A DNA stretch of 64,000 nt from Aquiflexum gelatinilyticum. Lineage in GTDB: Bacteria; Bacteroidota; Bacteroidia; Cytophagales; Cyclobacteriaceae. Every line of letters starts with the position of its first letter. The first letter of the stretch is position 1. Below, in pieces: positions 1 to 7,953 of this stretch. Under the pieces are notes generated by a model, which saw nothing but the letters and a program-made list of their open reading frames with translations, was not told where the DNA came from and searched no databases. Location of the stretch: positions 62,001-126,000 of the forward strand of contig NZ_JANSUY010000014.1 in assembly GCF_024741135.1 (NCBI RefSeq). The letters run 5' to 3'. A program made the translations under genes and the position numbers.

Positions 1-731
1 ATATTCTTCTTTTCTGGTTTCCATACAAGTACCAGTATAAAGAAGATAGAAAAGCGGCTTTTTATCCTGATAACAATAAACTAGAGGTAATCTGGACTGT
101 CGTGCCTGCAATCGTATTGGCTTTGTTGGTAATTGGAGGTTGGAAAGCTTGGTCTGACATTACCAAACCTGCGCCCGAAAATGCGCATGTTGTAGAGTTG
201 TTGGGTTATCAGTTTGCTTGGGAAGTGAGATATCCAGGAATGGACAATGTGCTTGGGGCTAACGATTATAGATTAACCAATGCATCAAATGTTTCAGGTG
301 TGGATTTTTCTGACAAAAATGCACATGATGATTTTAATACACCAGTAGTTGTTATACCTAAAGGTGAACCTGTTCTTTTCAAAATCAGAGCGCGTGATGT
401 TCTTCATTCTGTTTTCGCACCTCACATGAGGTTGAAAATGGATGCTGTTCCTGGAATGCCGACGAAATTTTGGTTTGTCGCTACCAAAACTACTGAAGAA
501 ATGAGAGCGGAATTAAATGACCCTGAATTTGAATATGAGATTGCATGCACCGAAGTATGTGGAAAAGGACACTTTTCTATGCGAAGAGTCATCAACGTTG
601 TTGAGCCTGCGGAGTACAGAAAGTGGTTATCAGAACAAAAACCATATATTGTCAATAACCCTGCGCTTGTTGAGAATTTATCTCCTGAATTGAAAGAATT
701 AGCTGAAATAACCATCAGCGAATACAAGTAA
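1..731 (+). CDS. coxB: cytochrome c oxidase subunit II (5' end outside window)
   Basis: Subunit II of a heme-copper cytochrome c oxidase, which takes electrons from cytochrome c through the dinuclear CuA centre. The reading frame is open from the first bases (frame beginning at base 3) and continues upstream of the window, so the N-terminus is missing; an internal Met at 102 is not the start. The visible part has the second transmembrane helix (VIWTVVPAIVLALLVIGGW) followed by a cupredoxin domain. The CuA ligand set is visible: a His in DVLHSVFAPH and the block CTEVCGKGHFSM with two Cys, Glu, His and Met. It is the first visible gene of an oxidase operon and ends 15 bp before coxA. No heme c motif is seen in the visible part, so a caa3-type fusion is not supported. 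Identification is very secure. Confidence 0.96.
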   Translation, partial: ILLFWFPYKYQYKEDRKAAFYPDNNKLEVIWTVVPAIVLALLVIGGWKAWSDITKPAPENAHVVELLGYQFAWEVRYPGMDNVLGANDYRLTNASNVSGVDFSDKNAHDDFNTPVVVIPKGEPVLFKIRARDVLHSVFAPHMRLKMDAVPGMPTKFWFVATKTTEEMRAELNDPEFEYEIACTEVCGKGHFSMRRVINVVEPAEYRKWLSEQKPYIVNNPALVENLSPELKELAEITISEYK

Positions 732-746
732 TTAAACATTATAATT

Positions 747-2639
747 ATGGCAACAGCTCATACAGCTACTCACAGTGCTAGTACTCATGATCACCATGAT
801 GAACATGAGCATCACGATAATTTTATAACAAAATATATTTTCAGTACTGATCATAAAATGATCGGCAAGCAATTCCTTGTGACAGGTATATTCTGGGCAA
901 TTATTGGTGGCTTGTTATCAATCATTTTCAGGTTACAACTCGGATTTCCGGATATGGAATTGTATTGGTTAAAACCATTACTTGGAGGATGGATAGATGA
1001 TGCCGGTAAACTGGATCCTAATTTTTATTTGGCTCTCGTGACAATGCATGGTACCATCATGGTTTTCTTTGTATTGACTGCAGGTTTGAGTGGCACATTC
1101 TCCAACTTCTTGATTCCTCTTCAAATCGGAGCAAGAGATATGGCTTCAGGATTCATGAATATGCTATCTTACTGGTTCTTTTTTCTTTCCGGTGTAATCA
1201 TGTTCACCTCATTGTTCATAGAAACTGGTCCTGCATCAGGAGGTTGGGTTGTTTATCCTCCTTTATCAGCTCTAGAACAAGCTATGCCTGGTTCAGGGTT
1301 GGGAATGACATTATGGTTGATTGCAATGACATTCTTTATTGCGTCTTCTTTGTTGGGAGGTATAAATTACATAACCACAGTGATCAACCTGAGAACAAAA
1401 GGAATGTCATTTTCAAGACTTCCTTTGACAATATGGGCTTTCTTCTTGACGGCTGTAATTGGTCTACTTTCATTCCCTGTATTGTTTTCAGCTGCATTGC
1501 TTTTGGTGTTTGACAGGAGCTTTGGTACAAGTTTCTATTTGTCAGACATTTATATCGGGGGCGAAGCTCTTCCAAACACAGGCGGTAGCCCTGTGCTTTA
1601 CCAACACTTGTTTTGGTTCCTAGGCCATCCTGAAGTTTATATTGTATTGTTGCCTGCACTTGGTATTACCTCAGAAATTATTTCTGTAAATTCAAGAAAG
1701 CCTATTTTTGGTTACAAAGCAATGATTATATCTATGTTGGGCATCACGATTTTATCTTTTATCGTTTGGGCTCACCATATGTTCGTTTCAGGCATGAATC
1801 CTTTCTTGGGATCAATATTCATGTTCTTAACTTTGATTATTGCTATTCCTTCAGCTGTGAAGGTTTTCAATTACCTCACAACACTCTGGAGAGGTAACTT
1901 GATCTTTACTCCAGGAATGTTGTTTTCAATCGGTTTGGTGTCGTTCTTCATTTCAGGTGGTTTGACAGGGATTTTCCTTGGTAACTCTGCTATTGATATT
2001 CAATTGCATGATACCTATTTTGTTGTTGCCCACTTTCACTTGGTAATGGGTTCAGCATCTTTCTTTGGATTGATGGCAGGTGTTTATCATTGGTTCCCTA
2101 AAATGTTTGGAAGGATGATGGATGCTAGATTAGGGTATATCCACTTCTGGTTGACTTTTATCGGTGTTTATATGGTGTTTTTCCCAATGCATTATATCGG
2201 TATCGCAGGTTTCCCAAGAAGATATTATAGCTGGACTAACTTTGAGTTCTCCAATATGTATACTGACTTGAATATGTTTGTTTCAGTAGCCGCCATTATT
2301 ACTTTTGGTGCGCAATTGATCTTCTTGTTCAATTTCTTCTATTCTATGTATAGAGGAAGGGTAGCCTCTTTGAATCCTTGGAGATCCAATACTCTAGAGT
2401 GGACTACTCCTCTTCATCCAAAGCATGGAAACTGGCCTGGTGAAATACCAACTGTATACAGATGGCCATACGACTACTCAAAGCCTGGAGCTGCTGAGGA
2501 TTTTATACCACAGACTGTTCCGTTGTCTGCAACTCCTGAATCAAACCTACCTCATGAGCAGGAATTGGTGAAATTGGAAAAAGCAATCATTGCAGACGAA
2601 GAGGAAGTTCTAGTAGCCAATGAATCAAAAGAATCTTAA
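747..2639 (+). CDS. coxA: cytochrome c oxidase subunit I
   Basis: Catalytic heme-copper subunit of the A-type oxidase, reducing O2 to water at the heme a3-CuB site and pumping protons. The 630-residue protein has about 12 membrane helices. Visible signatures are HPEVY (His294 and Tyr298, the cross-linked CuB ligand pair), the CuB pair His343-His344 in WAHHMF, and the heme ligands His429 and His431 in VAHFHLVMG. The first 27 residues are unusually rich in His, Asp and Glu (for example HDHHDEHEHHDN) and could bind metal, but no role is known to me. It overlaps ctaA by 20 bp, indicating one transcript. The subunit is of the family's usual length with a short acidic C-terminal tail. Confidence 0.98.
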   Translation: MATAHTATHSASTHDHHDEHEHHDNFITKYIFSTDHKMIGKQFLVTGIFWAIIGGLLSIIFRLQLGFPDMELYWLKPLLGGWIDDAGKLDPNFYLALVTMHGTIMVFFVLTAGLSGTFSNFLIPLQIGARDMASGFMNMLSYWFFFLSGVIMFTSLFIETGPASGGWVVYPPLSALEQAMPGSGLGMTLWLIAMTFFIASSLLGGINYITTVINLRTKGMSFSRLPLTIWAFFLTAVIGLLSFPVLFSAALLLVFDRSFGTSFYLSDIYIGGEALPNTGGSPVLYQHLFWFLGHPEVYIVLLPALGITSEIISVNSRKPIFGYKAMIISMLGITILSFIVWAHHMFVSGMNPFLGSIFMFLTLIIAIPSAVKVFNYLTTLWRGNLIFTPGMLFSIGLVSFFISGGLTGIFLGNSAIDIQLHDTYFVVAHFHLVMGSASFFGLMAGVYHWFPKMFGRMMDARLGYIHFWLTFIGVYMVFFPMHYIGIAGFPRRYYSWTNFEFSNMYTDLNMFVSVAAIITFGAQLIFLFNFFYSMYRGRVASLNPWRSNTLEWTTPLHPKHGNWPGEIPTVYRWPYDYSKPGAAEDFIPQTVPLSATPESNLPHEQELVKLEKAIIADEEEVLVANESKES

Positions 2640-3702
2640 TCAAATAAACAGCTTCCGTAGTATCAGTTTGATTACTGTGGTAGCTGTTTATTTTCTGATA
2701 CTTGTCGGTGGGATAGTCAGAAGTACCGGGTCAGGTATGGGATGTCCTGATTGGCCTAAATGTTTTGGGAGCTGGGTTCCACCAACAAGTGTGGATCAGC
2801 TCCCATCTAATTATCAGGAAATCTATTCTAAAAAAAGAGTAGAAAAGAACAATAAGTTTGCCACCCAACTTGAGAAATTAGGTTTTCAAGAAAAAGCCTA
2901 CCGAATCAAAAATGACAGATCCATTTTGGTTGAGCAAGAATTTAACCCTGTAAAAACCTGGATCGAATATGTAAACAGGCTGATTGGTGCCATTATTGGT
3001 ATTTTGGTCCTTTTTACTGTAGTTAAATCAGTTCCTCTTTGGTCACTCAAAAAATCCATCCCGATCCTGTCTGTATTCAACCTGTTTTTGGTTTTGTTTC
3101 AAGCTTGGATTGGGTCTATAGTTGTTTCTACCAACTTATTGCCATGGATGATTACCCTTCATATGATGTTGGCTCTGGTAATAGTATGTATTCTGCTTTA
3201 TGTTCATTTCCAATCTTATAAATTGATCTATGATACTCAAGTGAATACAGAAAAACCAAGCCAGCTGTTTGGGATCTTGGTCATAGGGTTTTTATTGATG
3301 CTTGTCCAAATTGTGTTTGGAACACAGGTTAGAGAGGAAATGGATATTGTGGCATTTGAATTTGGTAATCTCTTAAGGGGTGAATGGGTTGAGCACCTTG
3401 GATTGGTATTTCTTGTTCACAGATCGTATTCAATTTTGTTATTGGTAGTACATCTTATTTTCTTTTACAAAGTATACAAATACACATTGAGACATGTTAG
3501 TATCTTTAAATGGTCTCAGGTTCTTATCTTTGTGATCTTATTGGAGATTCTGACAGGTGTTGGAATGGCTTATTTTGGCGTTCCAGCATTTTTGCAGCCT
3601 ATACATCTTTTGTTGGGAACCTTGATAATTGGGATACAGTTTGTCATTTTATTGCAACTTTATGCCCAAAGGAAGTTAAATCTAGAAAATGCAGGTTCAT
3701 GA
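2620..3702 (+). CDS. ctaA: heme A synthase (COX15/CtaA)
   Basis: Oxidises the C8 methyl group of heme O to the formyl group of heme A, the cofactor of the adjacent aa3-type oxidase. It is an integral membrane protein of 360 residues. The CtaA/COX15 signature RSTGSGMGCPDWPKCFG follows the first helix, and several further hydrophobic helices are visible, including a C-terminal half with a conserved His in LVHRSYSILLLVVH. The start lies 20 bp inside coxA; the next Met (in the GMGC motif) is too late, so this overlap is likely real. The stop overlaps the ctaB start as ATGA, which points to translational coupling of the two heme-modifying enzymes. Confidence 0.95.
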   Translation: MNQKNLNQINSFRSISLITVVAVYFLILVGGIVRSTGSGMGCPDWPKCFGSWVPPTSVDQLPSNYQEIYSKKRVEKNNKFATQLEKLGFQEKAYRIKNDRSILVEQEFNPVKTWIEYVNRLIGAIIGILVLFTVVKSVPLWSLKKSIPILSVFNLFLVLFQAWIGSIVVSTNLLPWMITLHMMLALVIVCILLYVHFQSYKLIYDTQVNTEKPSQLFGILVIGFLLMLVQIVFGTQVREEMDIVAFEFGNLLRGEWVEHLGLVFLVHRSYSILLLVVHLIFFYKVYKYTLRHVSIFKWSQVLIFVILLEILTGVGMAYFGVPAFLQPIHLLLGTLIIGIQFVILLQLYAQRKLNLENAGS

Positions 3703-4601
3703 GAACTATAAATATTTCTGAAAATTCTATAACCGATTTCCTTATGCTAAGGGTCGGTGCTTATAATGATTTGATCAAATTCAGATTATCCGCACTTGTT
3801 ACGTTTTCAGCAGTCTTTGGATTTATCCTTGGAGATTCTGGAGTTATATTTTCCTGGGGTAAGTTTTTTGCTCTAATGGTTGGTGGTTTTCTTATCAGTG
3901 GGGCTTCTGGGGCGGCAAATGAAATTTGGGAAAGGGATATAGATAAACTAATGAAAAGGACAGAAAATCGTCCTCTTCCTCTAAACCTTATTTCATTAAA
4001 AGAGGCATATTGGTTTACCTCAATCATTGCTTTAATTGGGATTTCAATTCTTTGGATTTTCACCAATCCTTTGACTACCCTGCTTGGTGTTTTAAGTATG
4101 GTACTTTATGTTTTTGTTTATACACCATTAAAAAGAGTCGGTCCCATTGCAGTTTTTGTAGGAGCAATTCCCGGCGCAATGCCTCCTTTATTGGGTTGGA
4201 CAGCTGCTACGGGAGTGATTTCCCATGAGGCCTTAATTATTTTTGGAATACAGTTTATTTGGCAATTTCCCCATTTTTGGGCGATAGCATGGGTGAGTGA
4301 TGAAGATTATAAAAAAGCAGGATTCAAATTGCTTCCAAGCGGAGGACAAAAAGATCTGAATACAGCCATCCAAATTATGATTTATACACTTTTCCTATTG
4401 CCTCTTGGCTTACTTCCAACATATTTTGGATTGACAGGAATCAATTCAGGTATTGTGGCTACCATATGTGGTGTATTGTTTTTGGCGCAGACTTTCTCAC
4501 TGATGAAAGATTGTTCCAGAAAATCAGCACTTAAAATAATGTTTGGGTCTTTTCTCTACTTGCCGATTGTTCAGATTGCCTATTTATTAGATAAAGTTTA
4601 A
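3699..4601 (+). CDS. ctaB: heme O synthase (protoheme IX farnesyltransferase)
   Basis: UbiA-family prenyltransferase that adds a farnesyl group to protoheme to make heme O, the substrate of CtaA. The 300-residue version starting at MRTINIS is chosen: its ATG overlaps the ctaA stop in an ATGA arrangement, whereas the extra upstream codons of the longer frame lie wholly inside ctaA and carry no homology-like pattern. The aspartate-rich prenyl-diphosphate site NEIWERDIDKLMKRTENRP is visible near residue 75, and about eight to nine membrane helices follow. Only 3 bp separate it from the next oxidase gene. Confidence 0.95.
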   Translation: MRTINISENSITDFLMLRVGAYNDLIKFRLSALVTFSAVFGFILGDSGVIFSWGKFFALMVGGFLISGASGAANEIWERDIDKLMKRTENRPLPLNLISLKEAYWFTSIIALIGISILWIFTNPLTTLLGVLSMVLYVFVYTPLKRVGPIAVFVGAIPGAMPPLLGWTAATGVISHEALIIFGIQFIWQFPHFWAIAWVSDEDYKKAGFKLLPSGGQKDLNTAIQIMIYTLFLLPLGLLPTYFGLTGINSGIVATICGVLFLAQTFSLMKDCSRKSALKIMFGSFLYLPIVQIAYLLDKV

Positions 4602-4604
4602 TCC

Positions 4605-5186
4605 ATGGAAGAGAAATTTGAATACATAGAAAATGCTGAGCAGCCGATTGCAATGCATCCTAAGAAATTCGCTTTGTGGCTATTTATAGTCACAGTCGTG
4701 ATGATTTTTGCTTCCCTTACCAGTGCCTACATTGTTAGACAATCAGAAGGTAATTGGTTGGAATTTGACCTCCCATCAATATTTTGGTACACATCAGGAA
4801 TTATCGTATTGAGTAGTATTACCCTGCATTGGGGATATTTATCTGCAAAAAAGGATGATTTGCAATCTCTTAGGACAGGAATGATAGTCACTTCCGCTCT
4901 TGGCTTTGCTTTTCTGGTGGGACAATGGTATAGCTGGGTAGCTTTGGTAGATAGGGATGTCTTTTTTGTAGGAAATCCGGCAGGTTCTTTTCTTTATGTT
5001 TTCACAGGATTACATGCATTACATTTAGTCAGTGGTGTGATATTTCTAATTATTGTATTAATTTCGTCCTTCAGGTATCAGGTCCATTCCAAAAACCTCG
5101 ACACTATGGAAATGTGCCTCACATATTGGCATTTCTTAGGGGGGCTTTGGTTATACCTGTTCATGTTTTTGTTATTGAATCATTAA
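4605..5186 (+). CDS. coxC: cytochrome c oxidase subunit III (first copy)
   Basis: Membrane subunit of the heme-copper oxidase, non-catalytic, associated with stability of the oxidase. The 193-residue protein has five hydrophobic helices and the family feature of a Trp/His-rich last pair (LTYWHFLGGLWLYLFMFLLL). The early helix segment (KKFALWLFIVTVVMIFASLTSAYIVRQ) is typical of bacterial subunit III-like proteins. It is followed 19 bp later by a second, longer subunit III gene, an arrangement common in Bacteroidetes oxidase operons. Which of the two occupies the classical subunit III position cannot be decided from sequence alone. Confidence 0.9.
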   Translation: MEEKFEYIENAEQPIAMHPKKFALWLFIVTVVMIFASLTSAYIVRQSEGNWLEFDLPSIFWYTSGIIVLSSITLHWGYLSAKKDDLQSLRTGMIVTSALGFAFLVGQWYSWVALVDRDVFFVGNPAGSFLYVFTGLHALHLVSGVIFLIIVLISSFRYQVHSKNLDTMEMCLTYWHFLGGLWLYLFMFLLLNH

Positions 5187-5205
5187 AAAGTAAACAATAT
5201 AATAT

Positions 5206-5982
5206 ATGTCAACGACTGCAACTGCAATTGGGGTAAGTCCCAAAAGAGGAGTCTGGGGTGGAGGAAATGAGCCCCTGAAAGCCAGTTATGGGAAACTCAT
5301 GATGTGGTTTTTCCTGCTATCTGATATCTTCACATTTGCCGCTTTATTGATCACTTACATTTCACTTCGTGTAAGTTTTCCTGCCTATGGAGGACCTGCC
5401 GACGCTTTTGTAGGGTCAAATGAATATTGGCCGGTACCTGAATTGGTATTTGATGCGATTCCTTTTTTCCACGGAGTTCATATTCCCTTGGCTTTTGTTG
5501 GTTTAATGACTTTCATTTTGATTTTGAGTTCTGTCACCATGGTATTAGCAGTGGAAGCAGGTCATCGAAATGATAAAAAGGATGTAGTCAAATGGTTGCT
5601 TTGGACTTTGCTTGGAGGTATCACTTTCTTAAGTTGTCAAGCTTGGGAATGGACCCACTTTATCCATGGCACACCAAATGGATCTTTGATTACATATGTT
5701 AATAATTTTGGACAAACAGTAACCGAAACCATATTTGGTGCAAACCTTTCAGTAAATGAATATGGTCCTTCCAATTTTGCTCAGCTGTTTTTCTTCATTA
5801 CAGGATTCCACGGTTTTCACGTGACACTTGGTGTTTTCTTGTTGTTCCTTGCTTTTTACCAGGCAGCAGTGGGAGTATACGAACAAAGAGGGCATTATGA
5901 AATGGTTGAAAAAATCGGTCTTTATTGGCACTTTGTTGACTTGGTTTGGGTGTTTGTATTTACCTTATTCTATTTGATCTAA
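5206..5982 (+). CDS. cytochrome c oxidase subunit III (second copy)
   Basis: A second member of the heme-copper oxidase subunit III family, 258 residues with about seven helices. The conserved ITGFHGFHVTLGVF segment and the C-terminal GLYWHFVDLVWVFVFTLFYL are the family hallmarks. Compared with its upstream neighbour it carries an insertion of roughly 60 residues around positions 50-80 and 140-185, including a periplasmic-type stretch (NGSLITYVNNFGQTVTETI). It lies in the same operon between the first subunit III gene and subunit IV. The pair probably arose by old duplication, because similarity between the two copies is restricted to helix motifs. Confidence 0.92.
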   Translation: MSTTATAIGVSPKRGVWGGGNEPLKASYGKLMMWFFLLSDIFTFAALLITYISLRVSFPAYGGPADAFVGSNEYWPVPELVFDAIPFFHGVHIPLAFVGLMTFILILSSVTMVLAVEAGHRNDKKDVVKWLLWTLLGGITFLSCQAWEWTHFIHGTPNGSLITYVNNFGQTVTETIFGANLSVNEYGPSNFAQLFFFITGFHGFHVTLGVFLLFLAFYQAAVGVYEQRGHYEMVEKIGLYWHFVDLVWVFVFTLFYLI

Positions 5983-6000
5983 ATTATAAAATTCTAAGAT

Positions 6001-6330
6001 ATGGCTTCCCTCCAAAATAAATCTGCGCTAGACGTAATGCCTCGGGATGAGGCAAAAATCAAAAAAATCTGGAAAACAGCAGGAATACTTCTTTTGTTGA
6101 CTCTTGTAGAATTTGTGTTTGCATTTACCCTTCCAAGAGGTTTAATCCTTTATGCGATATTTATTGCCTTGACTATTTGGAAAGCAAAATATATCATGAT
6201 GGAATTCATGCACTTGGGTGAGGAAGCAAAACCCCTTTTCTATTCCATTATTGTTCCATTGATTTTCCTTGTTTGGTTAGTTATTGCTTTGGTTAAGGAG
6301 GGTTCTGATATTTTCCTTATGAGATGGTGA
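6001..6330 (+). CDS. cytochrome c oxidase subunit IV family protein
   Basis: Small membrane subunit (109 residues) of the bacterial oxidase with three predicted helices, matching the COX4/prokaryotic subunit IV (CtaF/CyoD-like) pattern. The WKAKYIMMEFMHLGEEAKP segment after helix 2 is characteristic of the family. It is the last structural subunit in the operon; a strong hairpin with a T-run follows 20 bp later, so much of the transcription likely ends here before the SCO gene. Confidence 0.88.
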   Translation: MASLQNKSALDVMPRDEAKIKKIWKTAGILLLLTLVEFVFAFTLPRGLILYAIFIALTIWKAKYIMMEFMHLGEEAKPLFYSIIVPLIFLVWLVIALVKEGSDIFLMRW

Positions 6331-6350
6331 AAAATTAAAAATAATTCAAA

Positions 6351-6388
6351 AAAAGAAGGTTGGAGTGGGAACTTCAACCTCTTTTTTT
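6351..6388 (+). terminator. intrinsic terminator after the cox structural genes
   Basis: A 9-bp stem (AGGTTGGAG at 6357-6365, CTTCAACCT at 6372-6380, one G-U pair) with a 6-nt loop is followed by CTTTTTTTG. It lies between subunit IV and the SCO gene, so it would at least attenuate read-through. Confidence 0.75.
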
Positions 6389-6408
6389 GTTTAAGTAAAA
6401 AAACAATA

Positions 6409-7077
6409 ATGAAAAGATTGAGAATTCTTCAGGGTTTGGTTTTGGTTTGTATTCTACTGGTTCCCGTAGTGATTTTTTTGTTTTTGAAAACTTTCGGGAA
6501 TAACCAATATGATATTCCGGTGTTTTTCCAAAATGGAGTTGAGGATCCACTCAGTGAATGCAAAATGACAGATTCAGGTCAGCATTATATTCCTGGATTT
6601 ACCCTTTTGGACCAAAATGGCCAATCCCGAGGAAGCAAAGAAATGGCCGAAAAAATTACCATTGTGGATTTTTTCTTTACTTCCTGCCCAAGTATTTGCC
6701 CTGTCATGTCTACAGAGCTTGAAAGAGTTGATGATGCTTTCAGAAATGATGATCAAATCCGGATTTACTCTATTTCTATAGATCCGGAATATGATACTCC
6801 GGAGGTGTTAGCTGAATATGCCCAAACGCATATGGCTACAGCCGGTAAATGGTTTTTTTTGACAGGGGACAAATCCTTGATTTATAACCTGGCCCGCTGT
6901 GGATTTATACTTCCAACAATTGACGGAGAGGGTCAGCCTGAAGAGTTTGTTCACAGTGACAAATTCGTTTTGGTAGATGGACAAGGAAGAATTAGAGGAT
7001 ATTATAGTGGAACAAACCGCGAAGACGTTGATAAATTGATATTAGAGACAAAAATTCTATTACATGGAACAAAGTAG
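6409..7077 (+). CDS. SCO1/SenC family copper chaperone
   Basis: Membrane-anchored thioredoxin-fold protein that delivers copper to the CuA site of subunit II or keeps its cysteines reduced. A single N-terminal helix (residues about 8-28) anchors a periplasmic domain. The metal-binding residues are visible: Cys93 and Cys97 in TSCPSICPVM, and His182 in VHSDKF. Length (222 residues) is normal for the family. It follows the oxidase genes after a terminator-like hairpin and overlaps the DUF420 gene by 14 bp, placing the two in one unit devoted to oxidase assembly. Confidence 0.93.
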   Translation: MKRLRILQGLVLVCILLVPVVIFLFLKTFGNNQYDIPVFFQNGVEDPLSECKMTDSGQHYIPGFTLLDQNGQSRGSKEMAEKITIVDFFFTSCPSICPVMSTELERVDDAFRNDDQIRIYSISIDPEYDTPEVLAEYAQTHMATAGKWFFLTGDKSLIYNLARCGFILPTIDGEGQPEEFVHSDKFVLVDGQGRIRGYYSGTNREDVDKLILETKILLHGTK

Positions 7078-7612
7078 TGTTGTAAATTCCGAGAAAGGAA
7101 TAATCAGATGGATTTCTATTATAGCGGTGATTGTACCTGTTTTGGTGGCGATCCTTTTGTTTATGCCTACCAAAATAGACGTAGCAAGTGATTGGGTATA
7201 TTTTCTTCCCCATTTGAATGCTGTCATTAATTCAGCTGCTACATTGGCACTGATAGCAGGTGTGGTATTCATCAAAAAAGGGAATATTGAGTATCATAGA
7301 GCAGCAATGACCGCTGCATTTGGTTTGGGAGCTATTTTCTTGATTTCTTATGTTGTTTATCATGCAACAGCAGAAAGCACTACATTTGGAGGTGAAGGTT
7401 GGATCAGACCAGTATATTACTTTATCCTGATCACCCATATTGTATTGGCAGCGGTTGCATTATTTCCTATTCTATTGGCCTACTATTATGGTCATACGGA
7501 TCAAAGGGTAAAACATAGAAAGGTTGTTAAGTTTGCATTTCCAATATGGCTATATGTTACTGTCACCGGAGTGATCGTTTATCTAATGATTAGTCCATAT
7601 TATAACTTCTAA
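7064..7612 (+). CDS. DUF420 membrane protein (CtaM/YozB-like)
   Basis: A 182-residue protein with about five membrane helices, of the DUF420 family. In Firmicutes the DUF420 member CtaM (YozB) is needed for activity of heme A-containing oxidases; here the function is inferred from family and position beside SCO and the cox genes. Conserved His residues are seen in LPHLNAVINS, EYHRAAM, VVYHATAES, LITHIVLA and RVKHRKVVKF, a pattern compatible with heme or metal binding. The start overlaps the SCO stop by 14 bp, and the last helix ends near the C-terminus. Confidence 0.85.
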   Translation: MEQSSVVNSEKGIIRWISIIAVIVPVLVAILLFMPTKIDVASDWVYFLPHLNAVINSAATLALIAGVVFIKKGNIEYHRAAMTAAFGLGAIFLISYVVYHATAESTTFGGEGWIRPVYYFILITHIVLAAVALFPILLAYYYGHTDQRVKHRKVVKFAFPIWLYVTVTGVIVYLMISPYYNF

Positions 7613-7644
7613 ACTTATTTGTTTTACCTAGCGTTTGGAATTAT

Positions 7645-7908
7645 ATGAAACTCACTTATAGATATCTTTTGGTTTTTCTCTTTTTCATGATGTCACATGT
7701 TTCAACTTGGGCTCAATGTGCCATGTGCCGGGCAGGGATTGAAAATAATGTAAGCAATGGGGAAACTACTATTGGGGCAGGTTTGAATATGGGGATCCTC
7801 TACCTTTTGATCATGCCCTACACCTTGGCTGTCGTATTGGGATACCTTTGGTATAGGAATGCAAAAAAAAGAAAAAGTAAATTCCTTTTTCACGGAGAAA
7901 AATTTTAA
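7645..7908 (+). CDS. small CxxC membrane protein, function unknown
   Basis: An 87-residue protein with a clear signal peptide (MKLTYRYLLVFLFFMMSHVSTWAQ), then CAMCRAG at the start of the mature domain, a short linker with NGETTIGAGLN, one membrane helix (residues about 50-70) and a Lys/Arg-rich cytoplasmic tail. The CxxC placed just outside the membrane and the position directly after SCO and DUF420 suggest a redox or copper-handling role in oxidase assembly; this is inference from context. I do not recognise a named family. It is 32 bp from the DUF420 gene and likely co-transcribed. Confidence 0.8.
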   Translation: MKLTYRYLLVFLFFMMSHVSTWAQCAMCRAGIENNVSNGETTIGAGLNMGILYLLIMPYTLAVVLGYLWYRNAKKRKSKFLFHGEKF

Positions 7909-7953
7909 TTAATGGCCAAGATCTGGGTACAGATTTTGCTTTTTGCTTAACTT

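Noticed and set aside
1244-1659. Overlapping frames on both strands inside coxA
   Set aside because: Shadows of a highly conserved gene without any independent coding sign.
3510-3698. N-terminal extension of the heme O synthase frame
   Set aside because: It lies entirely within ctaA in another frame; the ATGA overlap at 3699 gives a normal family length.
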